9,198 bases of DNA, from contig JAEWCK010000017.1 of the NCBI GenBank assembly GCA_023390675.1, forward strand, positions 1 to 9,198, in the 5' to 3' direction. Source of the DNA: Pseudomonadota bacterium (lineage in GTDB: Bacteria; Pseudomonadota; Alphaproteobacteria; Sphingomonadales; Sphingomonadaceae). Below the pieces are notes generated by a model. It was not told the DNA's origin, searched no databases, and saw only the letters and a list, made by a program, of their open reading frames with translations. The translations under genes were made by a program, and so were the position numbers. Each line of letters begins with the position of its first letter. Within the stretch, counting starts at the first letter, position 1. Below are positions 1-6,580 of the stretch, piece after piece.

Positions 1-82
1 GGGGTCCACTGTGCGGCCAAGTGAGCCCCTGGAGCCTCTTGCTGCTCGCTCGCGGGGGAGTGGACCCCGGCACAAGGCCGGG
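1..82. repeat. Nested inverted repeats, probable dispersed REP-like element (left end possibly cut by window edge)
   Basis: GGGGTCCACT at 1-10 is exactly inverted at 59-68 (AGTGGACCCC). Inside it, AGTGAGC (20-26) can pair with GCTCGCT (44-50) with one G-T wobble. Immediately after it, CCCGGC (66-71) pairs with GCCGGG (77-82) around the loop ACAAG. The element lies 3' of the minus-strand operon ending at 107. The last hairpin could slow or stop transcription from that operon, but no T-tract follows it on the minus strand, so it is not a classical intrinsic terminator. From memory, sphingomonad genomes carry many intergenic copies of palindromes resembling CCCCGGC...GCCGGGG next to GTCCACT; calling this a dispersed repeat is therefore inference. 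No gene is seen in 1-106. Confidence 0.5.
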
Positions 83-106
83 TGACGAGCATTGAAAGCG
101 GGGACC

Positions 107-403
107 TTACCGCTCCCCCACGATCGCCTTGAGGAACGCCAGATGTCCCAGAAACGCCGCGCGCCCCGCCGCGGTGATCGACACGAGCGTGCGGAAGCGT
201 TTCCCTGCCGGCTGCTTCTCCATCGAAACGTATCCCGCCTTCTCCAGCGTCGCGAGGTGCGCCCCCAGATTGCCGTCGGTCGCGCCGGTGATCGCCTTCA
301 ACCGCGTGAAATCGAGCGGGCCGCCGCCCGGCTCGGCGTCGAGCGAGGCGAGGATCCTGAGCCGCGTCGACTGGTGGACGACTTCGTCGGGCGCCTCGCT
401 CAT
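107..403 (-). CDS. Winged helix-turn-helix transcriptional regulator (MarR-like, HTH_34 type)
   Basis: A 98-residue protein that is essentially one DNA-binding winged helix. Residues 8-22 (VVHQSTRLRILASLD) form the usual first helix of ArsR/MarR-like folds. DFTRLKAITGATDGNLGAHLATLEKAGYV (31-59) is the helix-turn-helix, with the recognition helix around 43-55, and 61-77 (MEKQPAGKRFRTLVSIT) is the beta wing. No separate ligand domain is visible, so sensing would have to occur through the dimer interface or a partner, possibly the membrane protein encoded just upstream. The ATG at 403 overlaps the stop of that gene (ATGA) and is preceded by GAGG five bases away, so translation is probably coupled. 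As the last gene of the operon, it is the natural candidate to bind the paired palindromes at 1906-1945 and repress its own operon; this is inference. Family placement is good, but the regulon and ligand are unknown. Confidence 0.85.
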   Translation of the reverse strand: MSEAPDEVVHQSTRLRILASLDAEPGGGPLDFTRLKAITGATDGNLGAHLATLEKAGYVSMEKQPAGKRFRTLVSITAAGRAAFLGHLAFLKAIVGER

Positions 404-942
404 GCGCGCCTCAGCCACAGGCCCGAGACGATCAGCGCGCCGCCGCCGCCCACGCCCAGCCACAAGGCGATGTGTTCGCGGTCGCCGAACCAGCCGCCGA
501 GCACCAGCGCCGCGAGCAGCAGCCCGATCCAGGCGAAGCGCGGCCCCGTCCAGATGCCGACGCTGACATAGACCACCGCCACGATCAGCGAGACGATCGC
601 GTTCGCCTGTAGCGGATCGCGCACGCCCGCAACCGCGAGAACCGCCGCAAGGAAGCCCGCCACGGCGAGCCCGGTCAGCGCATAGCGCCCCGCGCCTTGT
701 CCCGCGTCGCCGCCGAGGCCCGGCCCCGTCATCGACCAGAGCACGCCGATCGGCACACCGACCAGCCAGCTCTTCGATCCCCAGACCGGCGCGAACTGGG
801 TGCACAGGTTGCACACCAGCCACACCAGCCCCCAGCCGATCAGCTTGCTCCCGGCATTGGCATAGCGGCGAAGCTCGCCAGAACGGCGGCGCGCGGTCTC
901 GATCGAGGCGAGCGCGCTCGCGGCGTCCTGCTTGTCGATCAT
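400..942 (-). CDS. Six-helix integral membrane protein of unknown function
   Basis: A 180-residue protein with a polar, basic N-terminal segment (about 1-33, with RRR at 18-20 and RR at 25-26) followed by six likely transmembrane helices at roughly 34-51, 58-72, 88-106, 113-131, 135-152 and 158-177. It ends in LRRA. Two cysteines (C44 and C47, in VCNLC) sit in helix 1. I do not recognise a characterised family. The ATG at 942 overlaps the hydrolase stop by four bases and has GGAG seven bases upstream, and its own stop overlaps the start of the winged-helix regulator. Membrane proteins encoded directly before a small winged-helix regulator without a ligand domain are plausible sensors or anti-regulators, but nothing in the sequence proves that. 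A transport or envelope role is equally possible. Confidence 0.8.
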   Translation of the reverse strand: MIDKQDAASALASIETARRRSGELRRYANAGSKLIGWGLVWLVCNLCTQFAPVWGSKSWLVGVPIGVLWSMTGPGLGGDAGQGAGRYALTGLAVAGFLAAVLAVAGVRDPLQANAIVSLIVAVVYVSVGIWTGPRFAWIGLLLAALVLGGWFGDREHIALWLGVGGGGALIVSGLWLRRA

Positions 943-1889
943 TCCGGCGCTCCGATGCTCGCGTTGAAGAAGGCGAAGGTTCTGGCCCAGGCGTCGCGCC
1001 GCGCAAAGCCGTTTCCGGCCTCGGTTCCGCCCATGTTCTGGTAGCCCGAATTGCTCGCCGCGCCGCGTCCGTCGGAAGGCGAGAGCGCCCCGTGCCCGGC
1101 GTCGGGATAGGCGATATGCTCGTGGCGGAACCTGAAGCCCCTGGCGTCGAGCCGCGCGATCACGGCGTCGGACATCGCCGATGAGGGCCATAGCGTGTCG
1201 TCCTTCGCCGACAGCAGCAGCACCGGCCCGGCGATCCGCTCGACCGGGATCGCGGCTTCGGGATGCTCGGCGGCGTGCTTGAGCGAGCGCTGGTAGAGAT
1301 CGAGCACCGACGTGAACGGTGCGCTCGTGTCGTAGGCGAGATAGGGAAGCGGCTGCCCGCCCACGCTCCAGCTCGACTGGACATCGGCATAGTTGGCGAA
1401 GTTGATTCCCTGCCACGCGACCGAGCTCGGCACCGCCGCGACCACGGCCTTGACGCCCGGCTCGCGCGCCGCGACGAGCAAGGCCGCCTCGCCGCCCTTC
1501 GAGATTCCGTAGAGCCCGACATGCTCGGGCTCGACGAGCGGGTTGGCCTGCAGCCAGCGGATGCCCTTGCCGAAATATTCGAGCGGCACTTGTTGCAGTT
1601 GCTGCGGCAGCCCCTCGGCCTTGAACCAGGCGAGCGCGAGCACGCCATAGCCTTTGGCTGCGAACGCCGCGGCGATCCGCTTGCCGCCGCCTTCGCCGCC
1701 CTCGGAACCGCCGAGCACGAGGATCGCGGGCCCGCGCCTGCCGCTCGCGGGCGGGTACCACGTCGCGACGAGCCCGTCGTCGCGCACCGCGACGCCTTGG
1801 GGCGCGGCGGGGGCGGTCTGGGCGTGAAGCGCCGGGGCGAGCGCCACCGGCGCCGCCAGCGCAAGCGCCAGCGACATCAGTCTTTGCAT
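939..1889 (-). CDS. Secreted alpha/beta hydrolase, BAAT_C (acyl-CoA thioester hydrolase/bile acid acyltransferase C-terminal) type
   Basis: A 316-residue protein with an apparent Sec signal peptide: MQRLMSLALALAAPVALAPALHA, cleavage likely after A23, so it probably acts in the periplasm. The mature part is an alpha/beta hydrolase. LVLGGSEGG (58-66) matches the oxyanion region typical of BAAT_C proteins. GISKGGE (128-134) holds the nucleophile S130, SAKDDTLWPS (227-236) supplies the catalytic Asp (D230 or D231), and YPDAGHG (261-267) supplies H266. The family cleaves or transfers acyl groups on thioesters or esters; dienelactone-hydrolase-like activity cannot be excluded, and the substrate is unknown. 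It is the first gene of a three-gene operon and lies 27 bases from the predicted transcription start. GGAGA about 9-13 bases upstream supports the ATG at 1889. A periplasmic location makes a CoA substrate unlikely, so an ester or lactone from outside the cell is a better guess. Confidence 0.85.
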   Translation of the reverse strand: MQRLMSLALALAAPVALAPALHAQTAPAAPQGVAVRDDGLVATWYPPASGRRGPAILVLGGSEGGEGGGKRIAAAFAAKGYGVLALAWFKAEGLPQQLQQVPLEYFGKGIRWLQANPLVEPEHVGLYGISKGGEAALLVAAREPGVKAVVAAVPSSVAWQGINFANYADVQSSWSVGGQPLPYLAYDTSAPFTSVLDLYQRSLKHAAEHPEAAIPVERIAGPVLLLSAKDDTLWPSSAMSDAVIARLDARGFRFRHEHIAYPDAGHGALSPSDGRGAASNSGYQNMGGTEAGNGFARRDAWARTFAFFNASIGAPE

Positions 1890-1905
1890 CGGACGAATCT
1901 CCGCT

Positions 1906-1945
1906 TACTCTGTGATACAGAGCTAATACTCTGTATCACAGAGTA
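1906..1945. promoter_or_regulatory. Paired palindromic operators upstream of the hydrolase operon
   Basis: Two copies of CTCTGT-N3-ACAGAG occur at 1908-1922 (centre GAT) and 1929-1943 (centre ATC). Each is a perfect 6+3+6 palindrome. Together they form a larger perfect inverted repeat with 17-base arms (1906-1922 and 1929-1945) around CTAATA. The second copy extends to an 8+3+8 palindrome (1927-1945). The centres are 21 bp apart, two helical turns, so two dimers would sit on the same face of the helix. The sites overlap the predicted promoter, which suggests repression. The winged-helix regulator of the operon is the likely binder (inference). Confidence 0.8.
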
Positions 1946-1950
1946 GTCAA
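1923..1950 (-). promoter_or_regulatory. Sigma-70-type promoter of the hydrolase-membrane protein-regulator operon
   Basis: Read on the minus strand, TTGACT (1950-1945, five of six bases of the -35 consensus) is followed by a 16-base spacer and TATTAG (1928-1923, four of six bases of the -10 consensus). The spacer is exactly one operator palindrome, and the other operator lies just downstream, over the expected start near 1916. The hydrolase ATG is at 1889, giving a leader of roughly 27 bases with a purine-rich ribosome binding site (GCGGAGA). Confidence 0.6.
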
Positions 1951-1995
1951 GCGGGATTCGGCCCTCATACGCGCGAACTTCGATAACTTCGGAGA

Positions 1996-4083
1996 CTAAA
2001 CCCTCTCGGCCGAACTCACGGCGTCCGCGGCCCTCAGCGCCGCCAGCAGCCGCATCAGGTGCGCGGCATTGCGCACTTCGAGATCGATCAGGTTCTCGTG
2101 GAAGGTGGTGTCGCGATTGTCCATCCTGAGCCCGAGGATATTGGCCTTGTGCTGGCCGATCAGCGTCGCGACCGCGCCCAGTGCGCCGGGCTCGTTCTTG
2201 AGCGTGACGTTGATCCGCGCCGTGCCGCCCTCGGCCTTGTCGCCCCAGCTCAGATCGACCCAATCCTCCTCGTCGCTCGCCGCGAGGCGGGGGCACTCGA
2301 TGCGGTGGACGGCGATCGGCGCGCCCTCGTGGCGGATGCCGACGATCCGGTCGCCCGGCACCGGCCGGCAATCCTCGGCGAGGTGAAACGCCACGCCGGG
2401 CGTCAGGCCCTTGATCTCGATCGCGTGCGCTTGCGGAGGCAATTCGTGCTCGGCTTCGGCCGCCGAACCCGGCATCACGGCGTCCATCACTTGCGCGTCG
2501 GTGATCTTGCGATGCGCGATCGCCTCCATCAGCGTGGTTTCATCGGTCAGCTTGAGCCGCTTTACCGCGTCGCCGATCGCATTCTCCCCCGGTGGTGTCG
2601 GCAGCCGCTGGACGATCGCATCATAAAGCTTGCGCCCGAGCTTGACCGTCTCTTCGCGCTCCTTGTGGCGGATGTGCCGCCGGATCGCCGCGCGCGCCTT
2701 GCCAGTTATCGCGAAGTTGAGCCAGTTGGCCTGCGGCTCCTGCGCCTTCGAGCGAAGGATCGCGACCTGGTCGCCCTGCGCGATCTCGGTGCGGAGCGGC
2801 ACGACGCGGCCGTTCACTTTGGCGCCCACTGCCTGGTCGCCGAGGTTCGAGTGGACTGCATAGGCGAAGTCGATCGGCGTCGCGCCCTTGGGCAGCTGGA
2901 TCAGTTCGCCCTTGGGGGTGAAGGCGAAGATCCGATCCTGGTACATCGCCATCCGCGTATGCTCGAGCAGCTCCTCGGGGCTCTCGGCATGGTCGAGGAT
3001 CTCGATCAGGTCGCGGATCCAGCTCACCTGCGTGTCGGGCCGCACGCCGCTCGCCTTGTACGCCCAGTGCGCGGCGAGGCCGAATTCGGCCTGGGCGTGC
3101 ATCTCCTGCGTGCGGATCTGGATTTCCACGCGCGTGTCGCCGGCGTGGATGATGCTGGTGTGGAGCGAGCGATAGCCGTTGCGCTTGGGCGTCGAAATGT
3201 AATCCTTGAAGCGCCCGGGCACCATCGGCCAACGCCGGTGGATCACCCCCAGCGCACGATAGCATTCCTCCTCGGTGCCGACGATCGCGCGGAACGCCAT
3301 GATGTCGCTCAATTGCTCGAGCGACACGTGCCGCTCGGACATCTTCTTCCAGATCGAATAAGGGTGCTTCTCGCGCCCCGAGACCTCCGCCTCGATCCCG
3401 CCGCGCGAGAGCAGCAGCTTCAATCCCGATGCGATCTTGGCGATGCGGTCCTCGCCCTCGACCTTGAGCGCATCGAGGCGGCGGTTGATCGATTCGAAGG
3501 CCTCGGGCTCGAGCTCCTTGAAGGCGAGACTCTGCATCTCCTTCATGAACTCGTACATGCCGATCCGCTCGGCGAGCGGCGCATAGATGTCCATCGTTTC
3601 GCGCGCGATGCGGCGACGCTTTTCCTCGTTCTTGATATAATGGAGCGTGCGCATGTTGTGCAGCCGGTCGGCGAGTTTGACCAGCAGCACGCGGATGTCG
3701 TCGGACATCGCGAGCAGGAATTTGCGGAGGTTCTCCGCGGCGCGCTCGTTCTCGCTCTGCGCGTCGATCCTAGAGAGCTTGGTGACACCATCGACCATCC
3801 GCGCGACATTGTCGCCGAACAGGCGGTGGATCTCCTCGGGTGTGGCGACGGTGTCCTCGATCGTGTCGTGGAGGATCGCCGTCGCGATCGTCTCATCGTC
3901 GAGATGGAGGTCGGTCAGGATGCCCGCGACTTCGATCGGATGGCTGAAATAGGGATCGCCCGATGCACGCTTCTGCGTACCATGCGCGTTGACCGAAAAC
4001 ACATAGGCGCGGTTGAGCAGCGCCTCGTCGGCGTCAGGGTCGTAGGAAAGGACCCGGTCTACGAGTTCATATTGGCGCAGCAC
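1996..4083 (-). CDS. rsh: Bifunctional (p)ppGpp synthetase/hydrolase (RelA/SpoT homologue)
   Basis: A 695-residue full-length RSH enzyme that makes and degrades the alarmone (p)ppGpp, the cytoplasmic stringent-response signal. The N-terminal HD hydrolase domain (about 20-175) has KRASGDPYFSHP (38-49) and the metal-binding H72-D73 in LHDTIEDT. The synthetase domain (about 235-345) has RFKDYISTPKRNGYRSLHT (291-309) and EIQIRT (320-325). The RFKD form (R-x-K-D, not E-x-D-D) is the one typical of bifunctional enzymes, so both activities are expected. A TGS domain follows (about 385-444), then a middle region with conserved cysteines (C572, C597), then a C-terminal ACT domain (about 622-690). There is no in-frame ATG near the start. 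GTG at 4083 gives the usual beginning LRQYELV; a TTG at 4119 would add 12 unlikely residues. The start codon lies inside a strong hairpin (4077-4109). It follows the small secreted protein gene by 48 bases on the same strand and may be cotranscribed with it. Confidence 0.95.
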   Translation of the reverse strand: MLRQYELVDRVLSYDPDADEALLNRAYVFSVNAHGTQKRASGDPYFSHPIEVAGILTDLHLDDETIATAILHDTIEDTVATPEEIHRLFGDNVARMVDGVTKLSRIDAQSENERAAENLRKFLLAMSDDIRVLLVKLADRLHNMRTLHYIKNEEKRRRIARETMDIYAPLAERIGMYEFMKEMQSLAFKELEPEAFESINRRLDALKVEGEDRIAKIASGLKLLLSRGGIEAEVSGREKHPYSIWKKMSERHVSLEQLSDIMAFRAIVGTEEECYRALGVIHRRWPMVPGRFKDYISTPKRNGYRSLHTSIIHAGDTRVEIQIRTQEMHAQAEFGLAAHWAYKASGVRPDTQVSWIRDLIEILDHAESPEELLEHTRMAMYQDRIFAFTPKGELIQLPKGATPIDFAYAVHSNLGDQAVGAKVNGRVVPLRTEIAQGDQVAILRSKAQEPQANWLNFAITGKARAAIRRHIRHKEREETVKLGRKLYDAIVQRLPTPPGENAIGDAVKRLKLTDETTLMEAIAHRKITDAQVMDAVMPGSAAEAEHELPPQAHAIEIKGLTPGVAFHLAEDCRPVPGDRIVGIRHEGAPIAVHRIECPRLAASDEEDWVDLSWGDKAEGGTARINVTLKNEPGALGAVATLIGQHKANILGLRMDNRDTTFHENLIDLEVRNAAHLMRLLAALRAADAVSSAERV

Positions 4084-4109
4084 GGAGCCAACATGGGGCT
4101 CCGTGCTGC
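4077..4109 (-). promoter_or_regulatory. 13-bp perfect hairpin covering the rsh start codon
   Basis: GGCTCCGTGCTGC and GCAGCACGGAGCC form a perfect 13-bp stem with a 7-base loop (4090-4096). In the mRNA sense, the 5' arm contains the only plausible Shine-Dalgarno element near the start (GGAG, 4102-4099) and the 3' arm contains the GTG start codon of rsh (4083-4081), so each would be hidden by the other. The loop holds an ATG (4094-4092), four bases after GGAG, which opens an 11-codon reading frame (MLAPCCANMNS, stop at 4061-4059). That frame runs out of frame across the rsh start. No T-run follows on either strand, so it is not an intrinsic terminator. The structure is certain at the DNA level; a translational role is inference. 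Confidence 0.6.
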
Positions 4110-4131
4110 TGCAATGCAATGATATTGTGGC

Positions 4132-4449
4132 TTAGCGGGCCTTGGCGTTGCAGGCGGCGAGCGCGTCGGCGTCGAAATCATTGCCGTTCGCGCGGAACGC
4201 CGTGAGCTTGCCGACTTCCCTGGCGACGAGCTGGCAGACGATGTCGTCGCGCGCATTGGTCTTGGCGGCGACACAGGTGCCGTCGGCGCACTTCCACAGC
4301 GCCGAGCGCGTGACGAGGCTGGTCTTGGCGGGGGCGCTGGCCGCGGTCGCGACGTAATAGCCGCGGGTGGCGCCCTGCGCGATGCCGGCGGAGGGGATGA
4401 GCGCCAGCGTTGCCGCGGCAGCTGCCGCGACGGCACGGAAATTCGTCAT
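4132..4449 (-). CDS. Small secreted cysteine-containing protein, CC_3452 family-like
   Basis: A 105-residue protein with a clear signal peptide (MTNFRAVAAAAAATLALIPSAGIA, cleavage after A24). The mature part (about 80 residues) contains four cysteines (C54, C59, C72, C100), enough for two periplasmic disulfides. The segment SLVTRSALWKCADGTC (44-59), the RDDIVCQ region (about 68-73) and the end in ALAACNAKA fit my recollection of the alphaproteobacterial CC_3452 family, which has no known function. The ATG at 4449 is supported by a strong AGGAGG (4455-4460) five bases upstream. A longer upstream start (4548) exists but would destroy the signal peptide. The gene lies 48 bases before rsh on the same strand and is divergent from an HxlR-type regulator. 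Confidence 0.75.
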   Translation of the reverse strand: MTNFRAVAAAAAATLALIPSAGIAQGATRGYYVATAASAPAKTSLVTRSALWKCADGTCVAAKTNARDDIVCQLVAREVGKLTAFRANGNDFDADALAACNAKAR

Positions 4450-4501
4450 GGGGTCCTCCTGGGGTCTTGGATTCGCAACCGAAGCTGCGACTCGACTTCT
4501 A

Positions 4502-4525
4502 ATTGACATCAATATAAGTTGCAAC
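4502..4525. promoter_or_regulatory. Candidate shared promoter/operator of the divergent pair at 4449 and 4598
   Basis: The 148-bp divergent intergenic region has an AT-richer core with two small palindromes: ATTGA-CA-TCAAT (4502-4513) and GTTGCAAC (4518-4525). TTGACA at 4503-4508 is a perfect -35 hexamer on the plus strand, but no good -10 sits 16-18 bases downstream. On the minus strand, TATATT (4516-4511) is a possible -10 for the small secreted protein gene, with no clear -35. HxlR-type regulators often bind palindromes in their own divergent promoter, so autoregulation is plausible but unproven. Confidence 0.3.
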
Positions 4526-4597
4526 CAGAAACTTTTGCTGCGGCGCAAGAAGTTATCCGGTTTCCGCTACGTCGGCTTTGGAGTAAGGTGTTCCGTC

Positions 4598-5092
4598 ATG
4601 GGTGGTGCGATCCGAGAGTCGCTGCGCGAGCTTGCGAGTGAGTGCAGCTTGCCGGCAGCGCTGGAAGCGATGGGCGAGCGCTGGTCGTTCCTGATCCTGC
4701 GCGGCTCCTTCAACGGGCTGCATCATTTCGAGGAATTCCAGTCCGAGCTCGGCATCGCGCGCAACATCCTCGCGAACCGGCTCGCGCGACTGGTCGACAA
4801 GGGAATCCTCGAGCGACGACCGATGGCCGAGGACCGCCGCAAGATCGAATATTGCCTCACCGACAAGGGCTATGCGCTGTTGCCCACGATGATCTCGCTC
4901 CGCCAATGGGGCGAGCGCTGGGAGACCGGCGTGCCGGCCTATCCGGTGCTGGTCGACGCGCGTGATCGCCAGCCGATCCAGCCCGTCCAGGTGCTGAGCC
5001 ATGACGGTCGGCCGCTCGGCAAGGGCGACCTCCACTGGGCGCTGCCCGAAGAGATCGCCGCCGACGAGCCCGAGGCGCGGGCCGCGGAATAG
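4598..5092 (+). CDS. HxlR-family winged-helix transcriptional regulator
   Basis: A 164-residue protein. Residues about 16-108 are a typical HxlR winged helix: an N-terminal Cys (C16) in CSLPAALEAMGERWSFLILRG (16-36), FEEFQSELGIARNILANRLARLVDKGILERR (44-74) as the helix-turn-helix, the wing at about 76-88 (DRRKIEYCLT), then KGYALLPTMISLRQWGERW (90-108). C16 corresponds in position to the redox-sensitive cysteine of some characterised HxlR proteins (for example HypR), so thiol or oxidant sensing is possible. A C-terminal extension (109-164) holds a short region likely to be beta-rich and an acidic tail. ATG at 4598 is chosen because it follows GGAGTAAGG (4580-4588) at a good distance; upstream in-frame sequence lacks the fold. 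It is divergent from the small secreted protein gene and ends one base before the convergent alaC stop. The target genes are unknown; genes for redox enzymes are common targets of this family. Confidence 0.9.
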   Translation: MGGAIRESLRELASECSLPAALEAMGERWSFLILRGSFNGLHHFEEFQSELGIARNILANRLARLVDKGILERRPMAEDRRKIEYCLTDKGYALLPTMISLRQWGERWETGVPAYPVLVDARDRQPIQPVQVLSHDGRPLGKGDLHWALPEEIAADEPEARAAE

Positions 5093-5093
5093 C

Positions 5094-6299
<1,206 letters not shown>

Positions 6300-6580
6300 T
6301 CGACCTTCTCATATGCGGGAGTTGTGGAGACGCGGCGCGTCCATTCGCGTTACTACGCCAATCGGAGAGGAGCGGAAAGCGCCGATGACCGAGGCGGGCA
6401 AGCCCGAAAGGTCCCAATGTTCGCACTCGTGCGCATGCTTGCGCGCTCTGCCGTACGTGCGGGTGGTGAGCTGCGGGGACGGCGGACTGCGAGTCGGCAT
6501 GGGTGTCGATCGGAACATAAAAAGAACAGATCATACGAAATCCTACTAGTCCAGCCCCCGCGAACATGAGAGGAAAGGCC
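6300..6580. other. Divergent intergenic region between alaC and phaC
   Basis: This 281-bp region must hold the promoters of alaC (minus) and phaC (plus). Most of it is GC-rich with small inverted repeats, for example GACGC-GGC-GCGTC near 6330 and CGGGC-AA-GCCCG near 6398. An AT-rich stretch at 6514-6548 is the likely phaC promoter zone. No convincing -35/-10 pair was found for either gene. Short open frames here (6309-6518 minus and 6313-6549 plus) have no recognisable product and no good ribosome binding sites. A LexA-like box lies at 6513-6527 and is listed separately. Confidence 0.5.
6513..6527. promoter_or_regulatory. LexA-like SOS box (GAAC-N7-GAAC)
   Basis: GAAC at 6513-6516 and GAAC at 6524-6527 are separated by exactly seven bases (ATAAAAA). 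Read on the minus strand this is GTTC-N7-GTTC, the established LexA recognition sequence of Alphaproteobacteria, with the A/T-rich spacer commonly seen in such boxes. It lies 53 bases upstream of the phaC ATG and 213 bases upstream of the alaC ATG, inside the AT-rich part of the divergent region. Eight matched bases can occur by chance (roughly 0.3 expected in a window this size, both orientations), so the support is the position plus the spacer. Confidence 0.45.

Noticed and set aside
4077..4109. The rsh hairpin as an intrinsic terminator for the upstream small gene or for a plus-strand transcript
   Set aside because: No run of T follows it on either strand, and it overlaps the rsh start.
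4104..4117. TGC/GCA-rich patch (TGCTGCTGCAATGC) before rsh as a PhaR site
   Set aside because: It is short, lacks the ACAAAAA part shared by the phasin repeats, and is largely part of the hairpin arm.
2059..4122. Long plus-strand open frame antisense to rsh (687 codons)
   Set aside because: It mirrors rsh across its whole length, has Arg/Asp/Leu-rich composition without any recognisable domain, and is explained by the GC-rich third positions of rsh suppressing stops on the opposite strand.
4549..5092. Longer HxlR protein starting upstream of 4598
   Set aside because: The extra N-terminal residues come from intergenic sequence and match nothing; the ribosome binding site and the start of the fold both fit ATG 4598.
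6512..6536. GGAAC as the -35 of an EcfG (general stress sigma factor) promoter for phaC
   Set aside because: The required GTT-type -10 element is not found 16-17 bases downstream; the GGAAC is better explained as part of the GAAC-N7-GAAC box.
6309..6549. Short open frames on both strands in the alaC-phaC intergenic region
   Set aside because: Third-position GC of the minus-strand frame is lower than in the real genes, neither frame has a convincing ribosome binding site, and neither encodes a recognisable product. The minus frame begins inside the LexA-like box, which is suggestive but not enough.
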